Assembly: GCA_037126765.1 (NCBI GenBank)
Contig: JBBCBC010000007.1
Span: 27,041,667 to 27,105,666, forward strand
Origin: Stenogyne calaminthoides
Lineage: Eukaryota; Streptophyta; Magnoliopsida; Lamiales; Lamiaceae
DNA length: 64,000 nucleotides
Direction of reading: 5' to 3'
The notes beneath the pieces are model-generated. The model had not been told where the DNA came from and searched no databases. It saw nothing but the letters and a program-made list of their open reading frames with translations. The position numbers were made by a program, and so were the translations under genes. Shown in pieces: positions 29,801 through 44,800 of this stretch. Every line of letters starts with the position of its first letter. Position 1 is the stretch's first letter.

Positions 29801-32800
29801 ACCATGTTTTTTTTTAAAACGTCTTGAAGTCCTCTACATGTCTCACAACCCTTCGTCCCCCCTCTAAAAAACCCCCACGGATAGTATTATAATATTTTTT
29901 CTCTATCAAACCCTCGTGTGATATTGTGATCGTTTTTCCCAACGGATAATATGAGTGGGTAGTATAGGCATTTTTTTTTTCATAGATCACTGTAGTAGGG
30001 TTTTGCTTGTTCTTGTTGTAATTTTGATCGCAAGGATGACCGATGTCGGATGGAGGATCTGGAAATGGCGATTGGGGTTTTGGCCATTGGATGGTGAAAA
30101 CTGTTTTTGCCATAACTTTTGACTCGGGTGTCCGTTTTCCTATTATAACCATGTTTCGGAAATGTCTTGAAGTCTTCTACATGTCTCACAGCTTTGTCGT
30201 CCCTCTAAAACTGACCCACCGGATAGTATTATAATATTTTTCTCTATCGCAACCCTCGTGTGATATTGTAATCGTTTTTCCCAACGGATAATATGAGTGG
30301 GTAGTATAGGCATTTTTTTTTTCATAGATCATTTAGTAGGGGGTTTTTGCTTGTTCTTGTTGTAATTTTGATCGCAAGGATGACCGATTTCGGATGGAGG
30401 ATCTGGAAAGCGGCGATTGGGGTTTTGGCCATTGGATGGTGAAAATTTTTTTTGCCATAACTTTTGACTTCGGTGTCCGTTTTCCTATTATAACCATGTT
30501 TGAAAGCGTCTTGAAGTCCTCTACATGTCTCATAACTTCATCGTCCCCCTCTAAAACTGACCCACCGGATAGTATTATAATATTTTTCTCTATCGCAACC
30601 CTCGTGTGATATTGTAATCGTTTTTCCCAACGGATAATATGAGTGGGTAGTATAGGCATTTTTTTCATAGATCACTGTAGTAGGGTTTTGCTTGTTCTTG
30701 TTGTAATTTTGATCGCAAGGATGAGCGATGTCGGATGGAGGATCTGGAAATCGGCGATTGGGGTTTTGGCCATTGGATGGTGAAAACTTTTTTCCAAACT
30801 TTTTTTTTTCGGTGTCCGTTTTCCTATTATAACCATGTTTTGGAAAACGTCTTGAAGTCCTCTACATGTCTCTCACACTTTCCCTCCCTCTAAAAGCACC
30901 CCACGGATAGTATTATAATATTTTTCTCTATCGCAACCCCTCGTGTGATATTGTAATCGTTTTTCCCAACGGATAATATGAGTGGGTAGTATAGGCATTT
31001 TTTTTTCATAGATCACTTTGTAGTAGGGTTTTGCTTGTTCTTGTTGTAATTTTTGATCGCAAGGATGAGCGATGTTTGGATGGAGGATCTGGAAAGCGGC
31101 GATTGGGGTTTTGGCCATTGGATGGTGAAAACCTTTTTTGCCATAACTTTTTTACTTCGGTGTCCGTTTTCCTATTATAACCATGTTTTGGAAACGTCTT
31201 GAAGTCCTCTACATGTCTCACACTTATTGCCGTCCCTCTAAAAACCCGACCCACGGATAGTATTATAATATTTTTCTCTATCAAACCCTCGTGTGATATT
31301 GTAATCGTTTTTCCCAACGGATAATATGAGTGGGTAGTATAGGCATTTTTTTTCATAGATCCTTTGTAGTAGGGTTTTGCTTGTTCTTGTTGTAATTTTG
31401 ATCGCAAGGATGAGCGATTTTGATGGAGGATCTGGAAAGCGGCGATTGGGGTTTTGGCCATTGGATGGTGAAAACTTTTTTTGGCCATAACTTTTTTGAC
31501 TTCGGTGTCCGTTTTCCTATTATAACCATGTTTCGGAAACGTCTTGAAGTCTTCTACATGTCTCACATAACCTTGTCGTCCCTCTAAAACTGACCCACCG
31601 GATAGTATTATAATATTTTTTCTCTATCGCAACCCTCGTGTGATATTGTAATCGTTTTTTCCCAATGGGATAATATGAGTGGGTAGTATAGGCATTTTTT
31701 TTTTAGATCACTTTGTAGTAGGGTTTTGCTTGTTCTTGTTGTAATTTTGATCGTGAGATGATGAGATTTCGGATGGAGGATCTGGAAATGGCGATTGGGG
31801 TTTTGGCCATTGGATGGTGAAAACTTTTTTTGGCCATAACTTTTTTTTCGGTGTCCGTTTTCCTATTATAACCATGTTTTGGAAACGTCTTGAAGTCTCT
31901 ACATGTCTCAAACTTCCTTCCCCCCTCTAAAAACTTACCCACAGCGGATAGTATTATAATATTTTTCTCTATCAAACCCTCGTGTGATATTGTGTCGTTT
32001 TTTCCCAATGGATAATATGAGTGGGTAGTATAGGCATTTTTTTTTCATAGATCACTTGTAGTAGGGTTTTTGCTTGTTCTTGTTGTAATTTTGATCGCAA
32101 GGATGATGGCGATTTCGGATGGAGGATCTGGAAAGCGGCGATTGGGGTTTTTGGCCATTGGATGGTGAAAACTGTTTTTTGCCCATAACTTTTGACTTCG
32201 GTGTCCGTTTTTCTATTATAACCATGTTTTGGAAACGTCTTGAAGTCTTCTACATGTCTCAAAACTTTTTGTTCCCCTCTAAAAATGACCCACGGATAGT
32301 ATTATAATATTTTTCTCTATCGCAACCCTCGTGTGATATTGTAATCGTTTTTCCCAACGGATAATATGAGTGGGTAGTATAGGCATTTTTTTTTTTCATA
32401 GATCATTTGTAGTAGGGTTTTGCTTGTTCTTGTTGTAATTTTGATCGAAGGATGATGAGCGATTTCGGATGGAGGATCTGGAAAGCGGCGATTGGGGTTT
32501 TGGCCATTGGATGGTGAAAACTGTTTTTTGGCCATAACTTTTTTTGACTCGGGGTGTCCGTTTTCCTATTATAACCATGTTTTGGAAACGTCTTGAAGTC
32601 CTCTACATGTCTCAAAACTTTGTCGTCCCTCTAAAACTGACCCACCGGATATATTATTATATTTTTTTCTCTATCGCAACCCTCGTGTGATATTGTAATC
32701 GTTTTTTCCCAACGGATAATATGAGTGGGTAGTATAGGCATTTTTTTTTTTAAATAGATCATTTGTAGTAGGGTTTTGCTTGTTCTTGTTGTAATTTTTG

Positions 32801-35800
32801 ATCGCAAGGATGAGCGATTTGGATGGAGGATCTGGAAAGCGGCGATTGGGGTTTTGGCCATTGGATGGTGAAAACTGTTTTTTTAGCCATAACTTTTGAC
32901 TTCGGTGTCCGTTTTCCTATTATAACCATGTTTGGAAACGTCTTGAAGTCCTCTACATGTCTCATAACTTCGTATCCCTCTAAAACTGACCCACGGATAG
33001 TATTATAATATTTTTTCTATCGCAACCCTCGTGTGATATTGTAATCGTTTTTCCCAATGGATAATATGAGTGGGTAGTATAGGCATTTTTTTTTTTCATA
33101 GATCCTTTGTAGTAGGGTTTTGCTTGTTCTTGTTGTAATTTTGATCGCAAGGATGACGATTTCGGATGGAGGATCTGAAAGCGGCGATTGGGGTTTTGGC
33201 CATTGGATGGTGAAAATTTTTTGGCCATAACTTTTTGACTTTCGGTGTCCGTTTTCCTATTATAACCATGTTTTGAAAACGTCTTGAAGTCCTCTACATG
33301 TCTCAACCTTTTGTCCCCTCTAAAAAGCTGAACCCACGGATAGTATTATAATATTTTTCTCTCGCGCAACCCTCGTGTGATATTGTAATCGTTTTTTCCC
33401 AACGGATAATATGAGTGGGTAGTATAGGCATTTTTTTTCATAGATCATTTGTAGTAGGGTTTTGCTTGTTCTTGTTGTAATTTTGATCGCAAGGATGAGC
33501 GATTTCGGATGGAGGATCTGGAAAAGCGGCGATTGGGGTTTTTGGCCATTGGATGGTGAAAACTGTTTTTTTTTGTAACTTTTTTCTCGGTGTCCGTTTT
33601 CCTATTATAACCATGTTTTGGAAAACGTCTTGAAGTCCTCTACATGTCTCATAACTTTGTCGTCCCTCTAAAACTTTTGCCACCGGATAGTATTATAATA
33701 TTTTTCTCTATCGCAACCCTCGTGTGATATTGTAATTTTTTTTCAATGGATAATATGAGTGGGTAGTATAGGCATTTTTTTCATAGATCACTTTGTAGTA
33801 GGGTTTTGCTTGTTCTTGTTGTAATTTGATCATAGGATGATGATGATGTCGGATGGAGGATCTGGAAATGGCGATTGGGGTTTTGGCCATTGGATGGTGA
33901 AAACTTTTTTTTGGCCATAACTTTTGACTTTCGGGTGTCCGTTTTCCTATTATAACCATGTTTTGGAAACGTCTTGAAGTCCTCTCTACATGTCTCACAA
34001 CTTTCTTTGTCCCTCTAAAACCCTGACCACCGGATAGTATTATAATATTTTTTTCTCTCTCGCAACCCTCGTGTGATATTGTAATCGTTTTTCCCAACGG
34101 ATAATATGAGTGGGTAGTATATATCATTTTTTTCATAGATCACTTGTAGTAGGGTTTTGCTTGTTCTTGTTGTAATAATTTTGATCGCAAGGATGACCAA
34201 TTTCGGATGGAGGATCTGGAAAGCGGCGATTGGGGTTTTGGCCATTGGATGGTGAAAACTATTTTTGGCCATAACTTTTGACTTTCGGTGTCCGTTTTCC
34301 TATTATAACCATGTTTTGAAAACGTCTTGAAGTCTTCTACATGTCTCACAACTTTCGTCGTCCCCTCTAAAAACCCCCCCCATAGGATAGTATTATAATA
34401 TTTTTTCTCTATCGCCCCTCGTGTGATATTGTAATCGTTTTTTTCCCAACGGATAATATGAGTGGGTAGTATAGGCATTTTTTTCAGATCAGATCTTTGT
34501 AGTAGGGTTTTTGCTTGTTCTTGTTGTAATTTTGATCGCAAGGATGAGCGATTTCGGATGGAGGATCTGGAAATGGCGATTGGGGTTTTGGCCATTGGAT
34601 GGTGAAAACTTGTTTTTTTTATAATAACTTTTGACTTCGGTGTCCGTTTTCCTATTATAACCATGTTTTGGAAGCGTCTTGAAGTCTTCTATGTGTCTCA
34701 TGACTTCGTTTCCCTCTAAAAAAAGCCGACCCACCGGATAGTATTATAATATTTTTCTCTATCGCAACCCTCGTGTGATATTGTAATCGTTTTTCCCAAT
34801 GGATAATATGAGTGGGTAGTATAGGCATTTTTTTTTCATAGATCACTGTAGTAGGGTTTTGCTTGTTCTTGTTGTAATTTTGATCATAAGGATGAGCGAT
34901 TTCGGATGGAGGATCTGGAAATGGCGATTGGGGTTTTGGCCATTGGATGGTGAAAACTGTTTTGGCCATAACTTTTGACTCGGTGTCCGTTTTCCTATTA
35001 TAACCATGTTTCGGAAACGTCTTGAAGTCTTCTACATGTCTCACAGCTTTGTCGTCCCTCTAAAACTGACCCACCATATAGTATTATAATATTTTTCTCT
35101 ATCGCAACCCTCGTGTGATATTGTGTCGTTTTTTCCCAATGGATAATATGAGTGGGTAGTATAGGCATTTTTTTTTTTCAGATCATTGTAGTAGGGTTTT
35201 TGCTTGTTCTTGTTGTAATTTTGATCGCAAGGATGAGCGATTTCGGATGGAGGATCTGGAAAGCGGCGATTGGGGTTTTTGGCCATTGGATGGTGAAAAC
35301 TTTTTTTTTGGCCATAACTTTTTTTCGGGTGTCCGTTTTCTATTATAACCATGTTTTGAAACGTCTTGAAGTCCTCTACATGTCTCATAACTTCGTTGTC
35401 GTCCCTCTAAAAAACTGACCCACCGGATAGTATTATAATATTTTTTCTATCGCAACCCTCGTGTGATATTGTGTCGTTTTTCCCCCATGGATAATATGAG
35501 TGGGTAGTATAGGCATTTTTTTTTTCATAGATCACTTTGTAGTAGGGTTTTGCTTGTTCTTGTTGTAATTTTGATCGCAAGGATGATGAGATTTCGGATG
35601 GAGGATCTGGAAAGCGGCGATTGGGGTTTTGGCCATTGGATGGTGAAAACTGTTTTGGCCATAACTTTTTTTTCGGTGTCCGTTTTTCTATTATAACCAT
35701 GTTTTTGGAAACGTCTTGAAGTCTTCTACATGTCTCATGGCTTTTGTCGTCCCTCTAAAACTAACCCACCGGATAGTATTATAATATTTTTTCTCTCTCA

Positions 35801-38800
35801 AACCCTCGTGTGATATTGTGTCGTTTTTCCCAATGATAATATGAGTGGGTAGTATAGGCATTTTTTTCATAGATCATTTGTAGTAGGGTTTTGCTTGTTC
35901 TTGTTGTAATTTTGATCGCAAGGATGAGCGATTTCGGATGGAGGATCTGGAAAGCGGCGATTGGGGTTTTGGCATTGGATGGTGAAAACTTTTTTTGGCC
36001 ATAACTTTTTTTACTTCGGTGTCCGTTTTTCCTATTATAACCATGTTTTTGGAAATGTCTTTGAAGTCCTCTACATGTCTCAAACAACCGCCGTCCCTCT
36101 AAAAAAACCCGAACCCACCGGATAGTATTATAATATTTTTCTCTATCGCAACCCTCGTGTGATATTGTAATCGTTTTTCCCCAATGGATAATATGAGTGG
36201 GTAGTATAGGCATTTTTTTTTTATAGATCACTTGTAGTAGGGTTTTTGCTTGTTCTTGTTGTAATTTTGATCATAAGGATGATGCGATGTCGGATGGAGG
36301 ATCTGGAAAGCGGCGATTGGGGTTTTGGCCATTGGATGGTGAAAACTTTTTTTGGCCATAACTTTTTTGACTTCGGTGTCCGTTTTCCTATTATAACCAT
36401 GTTTTTGAAACGTCTTGAAGTCTTCTACATGTCTCAAAAACCGTCGTCCCTCTAAAAAACTGACCCACGGATAGTATTATAATATTTTTCTCTCGCAACC
36501 CTCGTGTGATATTGTAATCGTTTTTTTCCCAACGGATAATATGAGTGGGTAGTATAGGCATTTTTTTTTTCATAGATCCTTTGTAGTAGGGTTTTGCTTG
36601 TTCTTGTTGTAATTTTGATCATGCAAGGATGAGCGATTTCGGATGGAGGATCTGGAAAGCGGCGATTGGGGTTTTGGCCATTGGATGGTGAAAAAACTGT
36701 TTTTGCCATAACTTTTGACTTCGGGTGTCCGTTTTCCTATTATAACCATGTTTGGAAAACGTCTTGAAGTCCTCTACATGTCTCACAACCCACCGTCCCT
36801 CTAAAAACGACCCACCGGATAGTATTATAATATTTTTTCTCTATCGCAACCCTCGTGTGATATTGTGTCGTTTTTCCCAATGGATAATATGAGTGGGTAG
36901 TATAGGCATTTTTTTTCATAGATCACTGTAGTAGGGTTTTGCTTGTTCTTGTTGTAATTTTGATCGCAAGGATGAGCGATTTCGGATGGAGGATCTGGAA
37001 ATGGCGATTGGGGTTTTGGCCATTGGATGGTGAAAACTGTTTTTGGCCATAACTTTTTTTTCACTTCGGTGTCCGTTTTCTATATTATAACCATGTTTTG
37101 AAACGTCTTGAAGTCCTCTACATGTCTCACAACCTTGTCGTCCCTCTAAAAACCCCCCCACCGGATAGTATTATAATATTTTTCTCTATCGCAACCCTCG
37201 TGTGATATTGTCGTTTTTCCCAACGGATAATATGAGTGGGTAGTATAGGCATTTTTTTTTTCATAGATCACTTGTAGTAGGGTTTTGCTTGTTCTTGTTG
37301 TAATTTTGATCATGAGGATGAGCGATTTCGGATGGAGGATCTGGAAAAAAAGCGATTGGGGTTTTGGCCATTGGATGGTGAAAACTGTTTTTGGCCATAA
37401 CTTTTGACTCGGTGTCCGTTTTCCTATTATAACCATGTTTGGAAACGTCTTGAAGTCCTCTACATGTCTCAAAAACTTTGTCGTCCTCTAAAAAAAAACC
37501 CACCGGATAGTATTATAATATTTTTTCTATCGCAAACCCTCGTGTGATATTGTAATCGTTTTTCCCAACGGATAATATGAGTGGGTAGTATAGGCATTTT
37601 TTTTTTTCATAGATCCTTTGTAGTAGGGTTTTGCTTGTTCTTGTTGTAATTTTGATCATAAGGATGACCGATGTCGGATGGAGGATCTGGAAAGCGGCGA
37701 TTGGGGTTTTGGCCATTGGATGGTGAAAACTTTTTTTGCCATAACTTTTGACTTCGGTGTCCGTTTTTTCTATTATAACCATGTTTTTGGAAACGTCTTG
37801 AAGTCCTCTACATGTCTCACAACTTCGTCGTCCCTCTAAAAACCCGACCCACGGATAGTATTATAATATTTTTCTCTATCGCAACCCCCTCGTGTGATAT
37901 TGTAATCGTTTTTTCCCAACGGATAATATGAGTGGGTAGTATAGGCATTTTTTTTCATAGATCCTTTGTAGTAGGGTTTTTGCTTGTTCTTGTTGTAATT
38001 TTGATCATAAGGATGAGCGATTTCGGATGGAGGATCTGGAAAAGCGGCGATTGGGGTTTTGGCCATTGGATGGTGAAAAATTTTTGGCCATAACTTTTTT
38101 GACTTCGGTGTCCGTTTTCCTATTATAACCATGTTTGGAAAATGTCTTGAAGTCCTCTACATGTCTCACTTTTTTCCCCTCTAAAAACTGACCCACGGAT
38201 AGTATTATAATATTTTTTCTCTATCGCAACCCCTCGTGTGATATTGTAATCGTTTTTCCCAACGGATAATATGAGTGGGTAGTATAGGCATTTTTTTTTC
38301 ATAGATCATTTGTAGTAGGGTTTTGCTTGTTCTTGTTGTAATTTTGATCGCAAGGATGATGCGATTTCGGATGGAGGATCTGGAAAGCGGCGATTGGGGT
38401 TTTGGCCATTGGATGGTGAAAAACTTTTTTGGCCATAACTTTTGACTCGGTGTCAGTTTTCCTATTATAACCATGTTTTGGAAAAGCGTCTTGAAGTCGT
38501 CTACATGTCTCACAACTTCGTCGTCCCTCTAAAACTGACCCACGGATAGTATTATAATATTTTTCTCTATCGCAACCCTCGTGTGATATTGTAATCGTTT
38601 TTCCCCAATGGATAATATGAGTGGGTAGTATAGGCATTTTTTTTTCATAGATCACTGTAGTAGGGTTTTGCTTGTTCTTGTTGTAATTTTGATCATAAGG
38701 ATGACCGATTTCGGATGGAGGATCTGGAAATGACGATTGGGGTTTTGGCCATTGGATGGTGAAAACTTTTTTTTGGCCATAACTTTTGACTCGGTGTCCG

Positions 38801-41800
38801 TTTTCCTATTATAACCATGTTTTTGGAAACGTCTTGAAGTCTTCTCTACATGTCTCACAACCGTCGTCCCTCTAAAACTGACCCACCGGATAGTATTATA
38901 ATATTTTTCTCTATCTCAACCCTCGTGTGATATTGTAATCGTTTTTCCCCAATGGATAATATGAGTGGGTAGTATAGGCATTTTTTTTCATAGATCACTG
39001 TAGTAGGGTTTTGCTTGTTCTTGTTGTAATTTTGATCGCAAGGATGAGCGATTTCGGATGGAGGATCTGGAAATGGCGATTGGGGTTTTTGCCATTGGAT
39101 GGTGAAAAAGCTGTTTTTTATAACTTTTGACTTCGGTGTCCGTTTTTTCCTATTATAACCATGTTTTGGAAACGTCTTGAAGTCCTCTACATGTCTCACA
39201 ACTTCGTTATCCCCTCTAAAACCCCCCCAGATAGTATTATAATATTTTTCTCTATCGCAACCCTCGTGTGATATTGTAATCGTTTTTTCCCAACGGATAA
39301 TATGAGTGGGTAGTATAGGCATTTTTTTCATAGATCACTGTAGTAGGGTTTTTGCTTGTTCTTGTTGTAATTTTGATCGCAAGGATGAGCGATGTCGGAT
39401 GGAGGATCTGGAAATGGCGATTGGGGTTTTGGCCATTGGATGGTGAAAACTGTTTTGGCCATAACTTTTGACTCGGGTGTCCGTTTTCCTATTATAACCA
39501 TGTTTTGGAAACGTCTTGAAGTCCTCTACATGTCTCATAACTTTCGTCCCTCTAAAACCCGACCCACCGGATAGTATTATAATATTTTTCTCTATCGCAA
39601 CCCTCGTGTGATATTGTAATCGTTTTTTCCCAATGGATAATATGAGTGGGTAGTATAGGCATTTTTTTTTCATAGATCCTTTGTAGTAGGGTTTTTGCTT
39701 GTTCTTGTTGTAATTTTGATCGCAAGGATGAGCGATTTCGGATGGAGGATCTGGAAATGGCGATTGGGGTTTTGGCCATTGGATGGTGAAAACTGTTTTT
39801 GCCATAACTTTTTACTCGGGTGTCCGTTTTCCTATTATAACCATGTTTTTGAAACGTCTTGAAGTCCTCTACATGTCTCTCAACTTTGTCGTCCCTCTAA
39901 AACCCGACCCCACGGATAGTATTATAATATTTTTCTCTATCGCAACCCTCGTGTGATATTGTGTCGTTTTTCCCAACGGATAATATGAGTGGGTAGTATA
40001 GGCATTTTTTTCATAGATCCTTTGTAGTAGGGTTTTGCTTGTTCTTGTTGTAATTTTGATCGCAAGGATGAGCGATTTCGGATGGAGGATCTGGAAATGG
40101 CGATTGGGGTTTTTGGCCATTGGATGGTGAAAACTTTTTTTTTGGCCATAACTTTTTTGACTCGGTGTCCGTTTTCCTATTATAACCATGTTTGGAAACG
40201 TCTTGAAGTCCTCTACATGTCTCACAACTTTGTCGTCCCTCTAAAAACTTGACCCACCGGATAGTATTATAATATTTTTCTCTCTCGCGCAACCCTCGTG
40301 TGATATTGTAATCGTTTTTCCCAATGGATAATATGAGTGGGTAGTATAGGCATTTTTTTTCATAGATCACTTTGTAGTAGGGTTTTGCTTGTTCTTGTTG
40401 TAATTTTGATCGCAAGGATGAGCGATTTGGATGGAGGATCTGGAAAGCGGCGATTGGGGTTTTTAGCCATTGGATGGTGAAAATTTTTTTTGCCATAACT
40501 TTTGCTTCGGTGTCCGTTTTTCCTATTATAACCATGTTTTGGAAACGTCTTGAAGTCTTCTACATGTCTCAAATCTTCGTCCATCCCTCTAAAACCCGAC
40601 CCACCGGATAGTATTATAATATTTTTCTCTATCATAACCCTCGTGTGATATTGTAATCGTTTTTCCCAATGGATAATATGAGTGGGTAGTATAGGCATTT
40701 TTTTTTTTCATAGATCACTTGTAGTAGGGTTTTTGCTTGTTCTTGTTGTAATTTTGATCGCATGAGGATGATGATTTCGGATGGAGGATCTGGAAATGGG
40801 CGATTGGGGTTTTTGGCCATTGGATGGTGAAAATTTTTTTGGCCATAACTTTTTTTCTCGGGTGTCCGTTTTCCTATTATAACCATGTTTTGGAAACGTC
40901 TTGAAGTCTTCTACATGTCTCAAAACTTTTCCCCTCTAAAAAAAACCCACCCACGGGATAGTATTATAATATTTTTCTCTCTATCAAACCCTCGTGTGAT
41001 ATTGTAATCGTTTTTCCCAATGGATAATATGAGTGGGTAGTATATAGGCATTTTTTTTTCATAGATCATTTGTAGTAGGGTTTTTGCTTGTTCTTGTTGT
41101 AATTTTGATCATGAGGATGAGCGATTTCGGATGGAGGATCTGGAAAGCGGCGATTGGGGTTTTTGGCCATTGGATGGTGAAAAAATTTTTTGCATAACTT
41201 TTTTGACTCGGTGTCCGTTTTCCTATTATAACCATGTTTTTGGAAACGTCTTGAAGTCCTCTACACATGTCTCAAAGCTTTCGTCGTCCCTCTAAAATTG
41301 ACCCACCAGATAGTATTATAATATTTTTCTCTATCGCAACCCTCGTGTGATATTGTAATCGTTTTTCCCAACGGATAATATGAGTGGGTAGTATAGGCAT
41401 TTTTTTTTTTTAGATCCTTTGTAGTAGGGTTTTGCTTGTTCTTGTTGTAATTTTGATCATCAAGGATGAGCGATTTCGGATGGAGGATCTGGAAATGGCG
41501 ATTGGGGTTTTGGCCATTGGATGGTGAAAACTGTTTTTGGCCATAACTTTTTTTGACTTCGGTGTCCGTTTTTCTATTATAACCATGTTTTGAAAACGTC
41601 TTGAAGTCCTCTACATGTCTCAAAGCTTCCGTCGTCCCTCTAAAAAACTACCCACGGATAGTATTATAATATTTTTTTCTCTATCGCAACCCTCGTGTGA
41701 TATTGTAATCGTTTTTCCCAACGGATAATATGAGTGGGTAGTATAGGCATTTTTTTCATAGATCCTTTGTAGTAGGGTTTTGCTTGTTCTTGTTGTAATT

Positions 41801-44800
41801 TTGATGCAAGGATGAGGCGATTCGGATGGAGGATCTGGAAAGCGGCGATTGGGGTTTTTGGCCATTGGATGGTGAAAACTTGTTTTGGCCATAACTTTTT
41901 TACTCGGTGTCCGTTTTCCTATTATAACCATGTTTTTGAAACGTCTTGAAGTCCTCTACATGTCTCAAATAACTTGCCGTCCCTCTAAAAAAACCCCACC
42001 GGATAGTATTATAATATTTTTTTTCTATCTCGCAACCCTCGTGTGATATTGTGTCGTTTTTCCCAATGGATAATATGAGTGGGTAGTATAGGCATTTTTT
42101 TTTCATAGAGATCCTTTGTAGTAGGGTTTTTGCTTGTTCTTGTTGTAATTTTGATCGCAAGGATGAGCGATTTCGGATGGAGGATCTGGAAAAGCGGCGA
42201 TTGGGGTTTTTGGCCATTGGATGGTGAAAACTGTTTTTTGGCCATAACTTTTGACTTTCGGTGTCCGTTTTCCTATTATAACCATGTTTTTTAAACGTCT
42301 TGAAGTCCTCTACATGTCTCACACCTTTCCCCTCTAAAAAACTGACCCACCGGATAGTATTATAATATTTTTTCTCTATCGCAACCCTCGTGTGATATTG
42401 TGTCGTTTTTCCCAATGGATAATATGAGTGGGTAGTATAGGCATTTTTTTTCATAGATCACTTTAGTAGTAGGGTTTTGCTTGTTCTTGTTGTAATTTTG
42501 ATCATGAAGGATGAGCGATTTCGGATGGAGGATCTGGAAAAAAGCGATTGGGGTTTTTGGCCATTGGATGGTGAAAACTTTTTTGGCATAACTTTTTGAC
42601 TCGGTGTCCGTTTTCCTATTATAACCATGTTTTGGAAAACGTCTTGAAGTCCTCTACATGTCTCACAGCTTCGTCTCCCCCTCTAAAAACCCCCCACCGG
42701 ATAGTATTATAATATTTTTCTCTATCGCAACCCTCGTGTGATATTGTAATCGTTTTTCCCCAATGGATAATATGAGTGGGTAGTATAGGCATTTTTTTTT
42801 CATATAGATCACTTTAGTAGGGTTTTTGCTTGTTCTTGTTGTAATTTTGATCGCATGAGGATGAGCGATTTCGGATGGAGGATCTGGAAATGCGGCGATT
42901 GGGGTTTTTGGCCATTGGATGGTGAAAAATTGTTTTTGGCCATAACTTTTTTTTGTACTCGGGTGTCCGTTTTTCCTATTATAAACCATGTTTTGGAAAC
43001 GTCTTGAAGTCCTCTACATGTCTCAACTTTTTGCTTCTTCCCTCTAAAAAAAACCCACCCGGATAGTATTATAATATTTTTCTCTATCGCAACCCTCGTG
43101 TGATATTGTGTCGTTTTTTTCCAATGGATAATATGAGTGGGTAGTATAGGCATTTTTTTTTTTCATAGATCACTTGTAGTAGGGTTTTGCTTGTTCTTGT
43201 TGTAATTTTGATCGCAAGGATGAGCGATTTCGGATGGAGGATCTGGAAACGGCGATTGGGGTTTTGGCCATTGGATGGTGAAAACTTTTTTTGGCCATAA
43301 CTTTTTTTACTTCGGTGTCCGTTTTTCCTATTATAACCATGTTTTTGAAAAGCGTCTTGAAGTCCTCTACATGTCTCTCATAATACTTCGTCGTCCCTCT
43401 AAAACTGACCCACCGGATAGTATTATAATATTTTTCTCTATCGCAACCCTCGTGTGATATTGTAATCGTTTTTCCCATGGATAATATGAGTGGGTAGTAT
43501 AGGCATTTTTTTCATAGATCCTTTGTAGTAGGGTTTTGCTTGTTCTTGTTGTAATTTTGATCGCAAGGATGGCGATGTCGGATGGAGGATCTGGAAAGCG
43601 GCGATTGGGGTTTTATAGCCATTGGATGGTGAAAACTTTTTGCCATAACTTTTGACTTTCGGGTGTCCGTTTTCCTATTATAACCATGTTTGGAAAAAGT
43701 CTTTGAAGTCTCTACATGTCTCATGATATGTTTGTCGTCCCTCTAAAAAAACTGACCCACCGGATAGTATTATAATATTTTTTTTCTATCGCAACCCTCG
43801 TGTGATATTGTTGTAATCGTTTTTCCCAACGGATAATATGAGTGGGTAGTATAGGCATTTTTTTTCATAGATCATTGTAGTAGGGTTTTGCTTGTTCTTG
43901 TTGTAATTTTGATCGCAAGGATGAGCGATGTCGGATGGAGGATCTGGAAATGGCGATTGGGGTTTTGGCCATTGGATGGTGAAAACTTTTTTGGCCATAA
44001 CTTTTGACTTGGGTGTCCGTTTTCCTATTATAACCATGTTTCGGAAACGTCTTGAAGTCTTCTACATGTCTCACAACTTCGTCCCTCTAAAAACCCCCCC
44101 AATAGTATTATAATATTTTTCTCTATCGCAACCCTCGTGTGATATTGTGTCGTTTTTCCCCAATGGATAATATGAGTGGGTAGTATAGGCATTTTTTTTT
44201 TCATAGATCACTTGTAGTAGGGTTTTTTTGTTCTTGTTGTAATTTTGATCCTGAAGGATGAGCGATTTCGGATGGAGGATCTGGAAATGGCGATTGGGGT
44301 TTTTGGCCATTGGATGGTGAAAAATTTTTTTGGCCATAACTTTTTGACTTCGGTGTCCGTTTTCCTATTATAACCATGTTTTGGAAAAATCTTGAAGTCC
44401 TCTACATGTCTCACAGCTTTACCCGTCCCTCTAAAACTGACCCACCGGATAGTATTATAATATTTTCTCTATCGCAACCCTCGTGTGATATTGTAATCGT
44501 TTTTTTTCCCAACGGATAATATGAGTGGGTAGTATAGGCATTTTTTTTTTCATAGATCATTGTAGTAGGGTTTTGCTTGTTCTTGTTGTAATTTTGATCG
44601 CAAGGATGGCGATGTCGGATGGAGGATCTGGAAATGGCGATTGGGGTTTTGGCCATTGGATGGTGAAAATTTTTTTTTTGGCAAAACTTTTTTTTTCGGT
44701 GTCCGTTTTTCCTATTATAACCATGTTTTTGGAAACGTCTTGAAGTCCTCTACATGTCTCACAACCTTCGTCGTCCCTCTAAAAAACTTACCCACCAGGA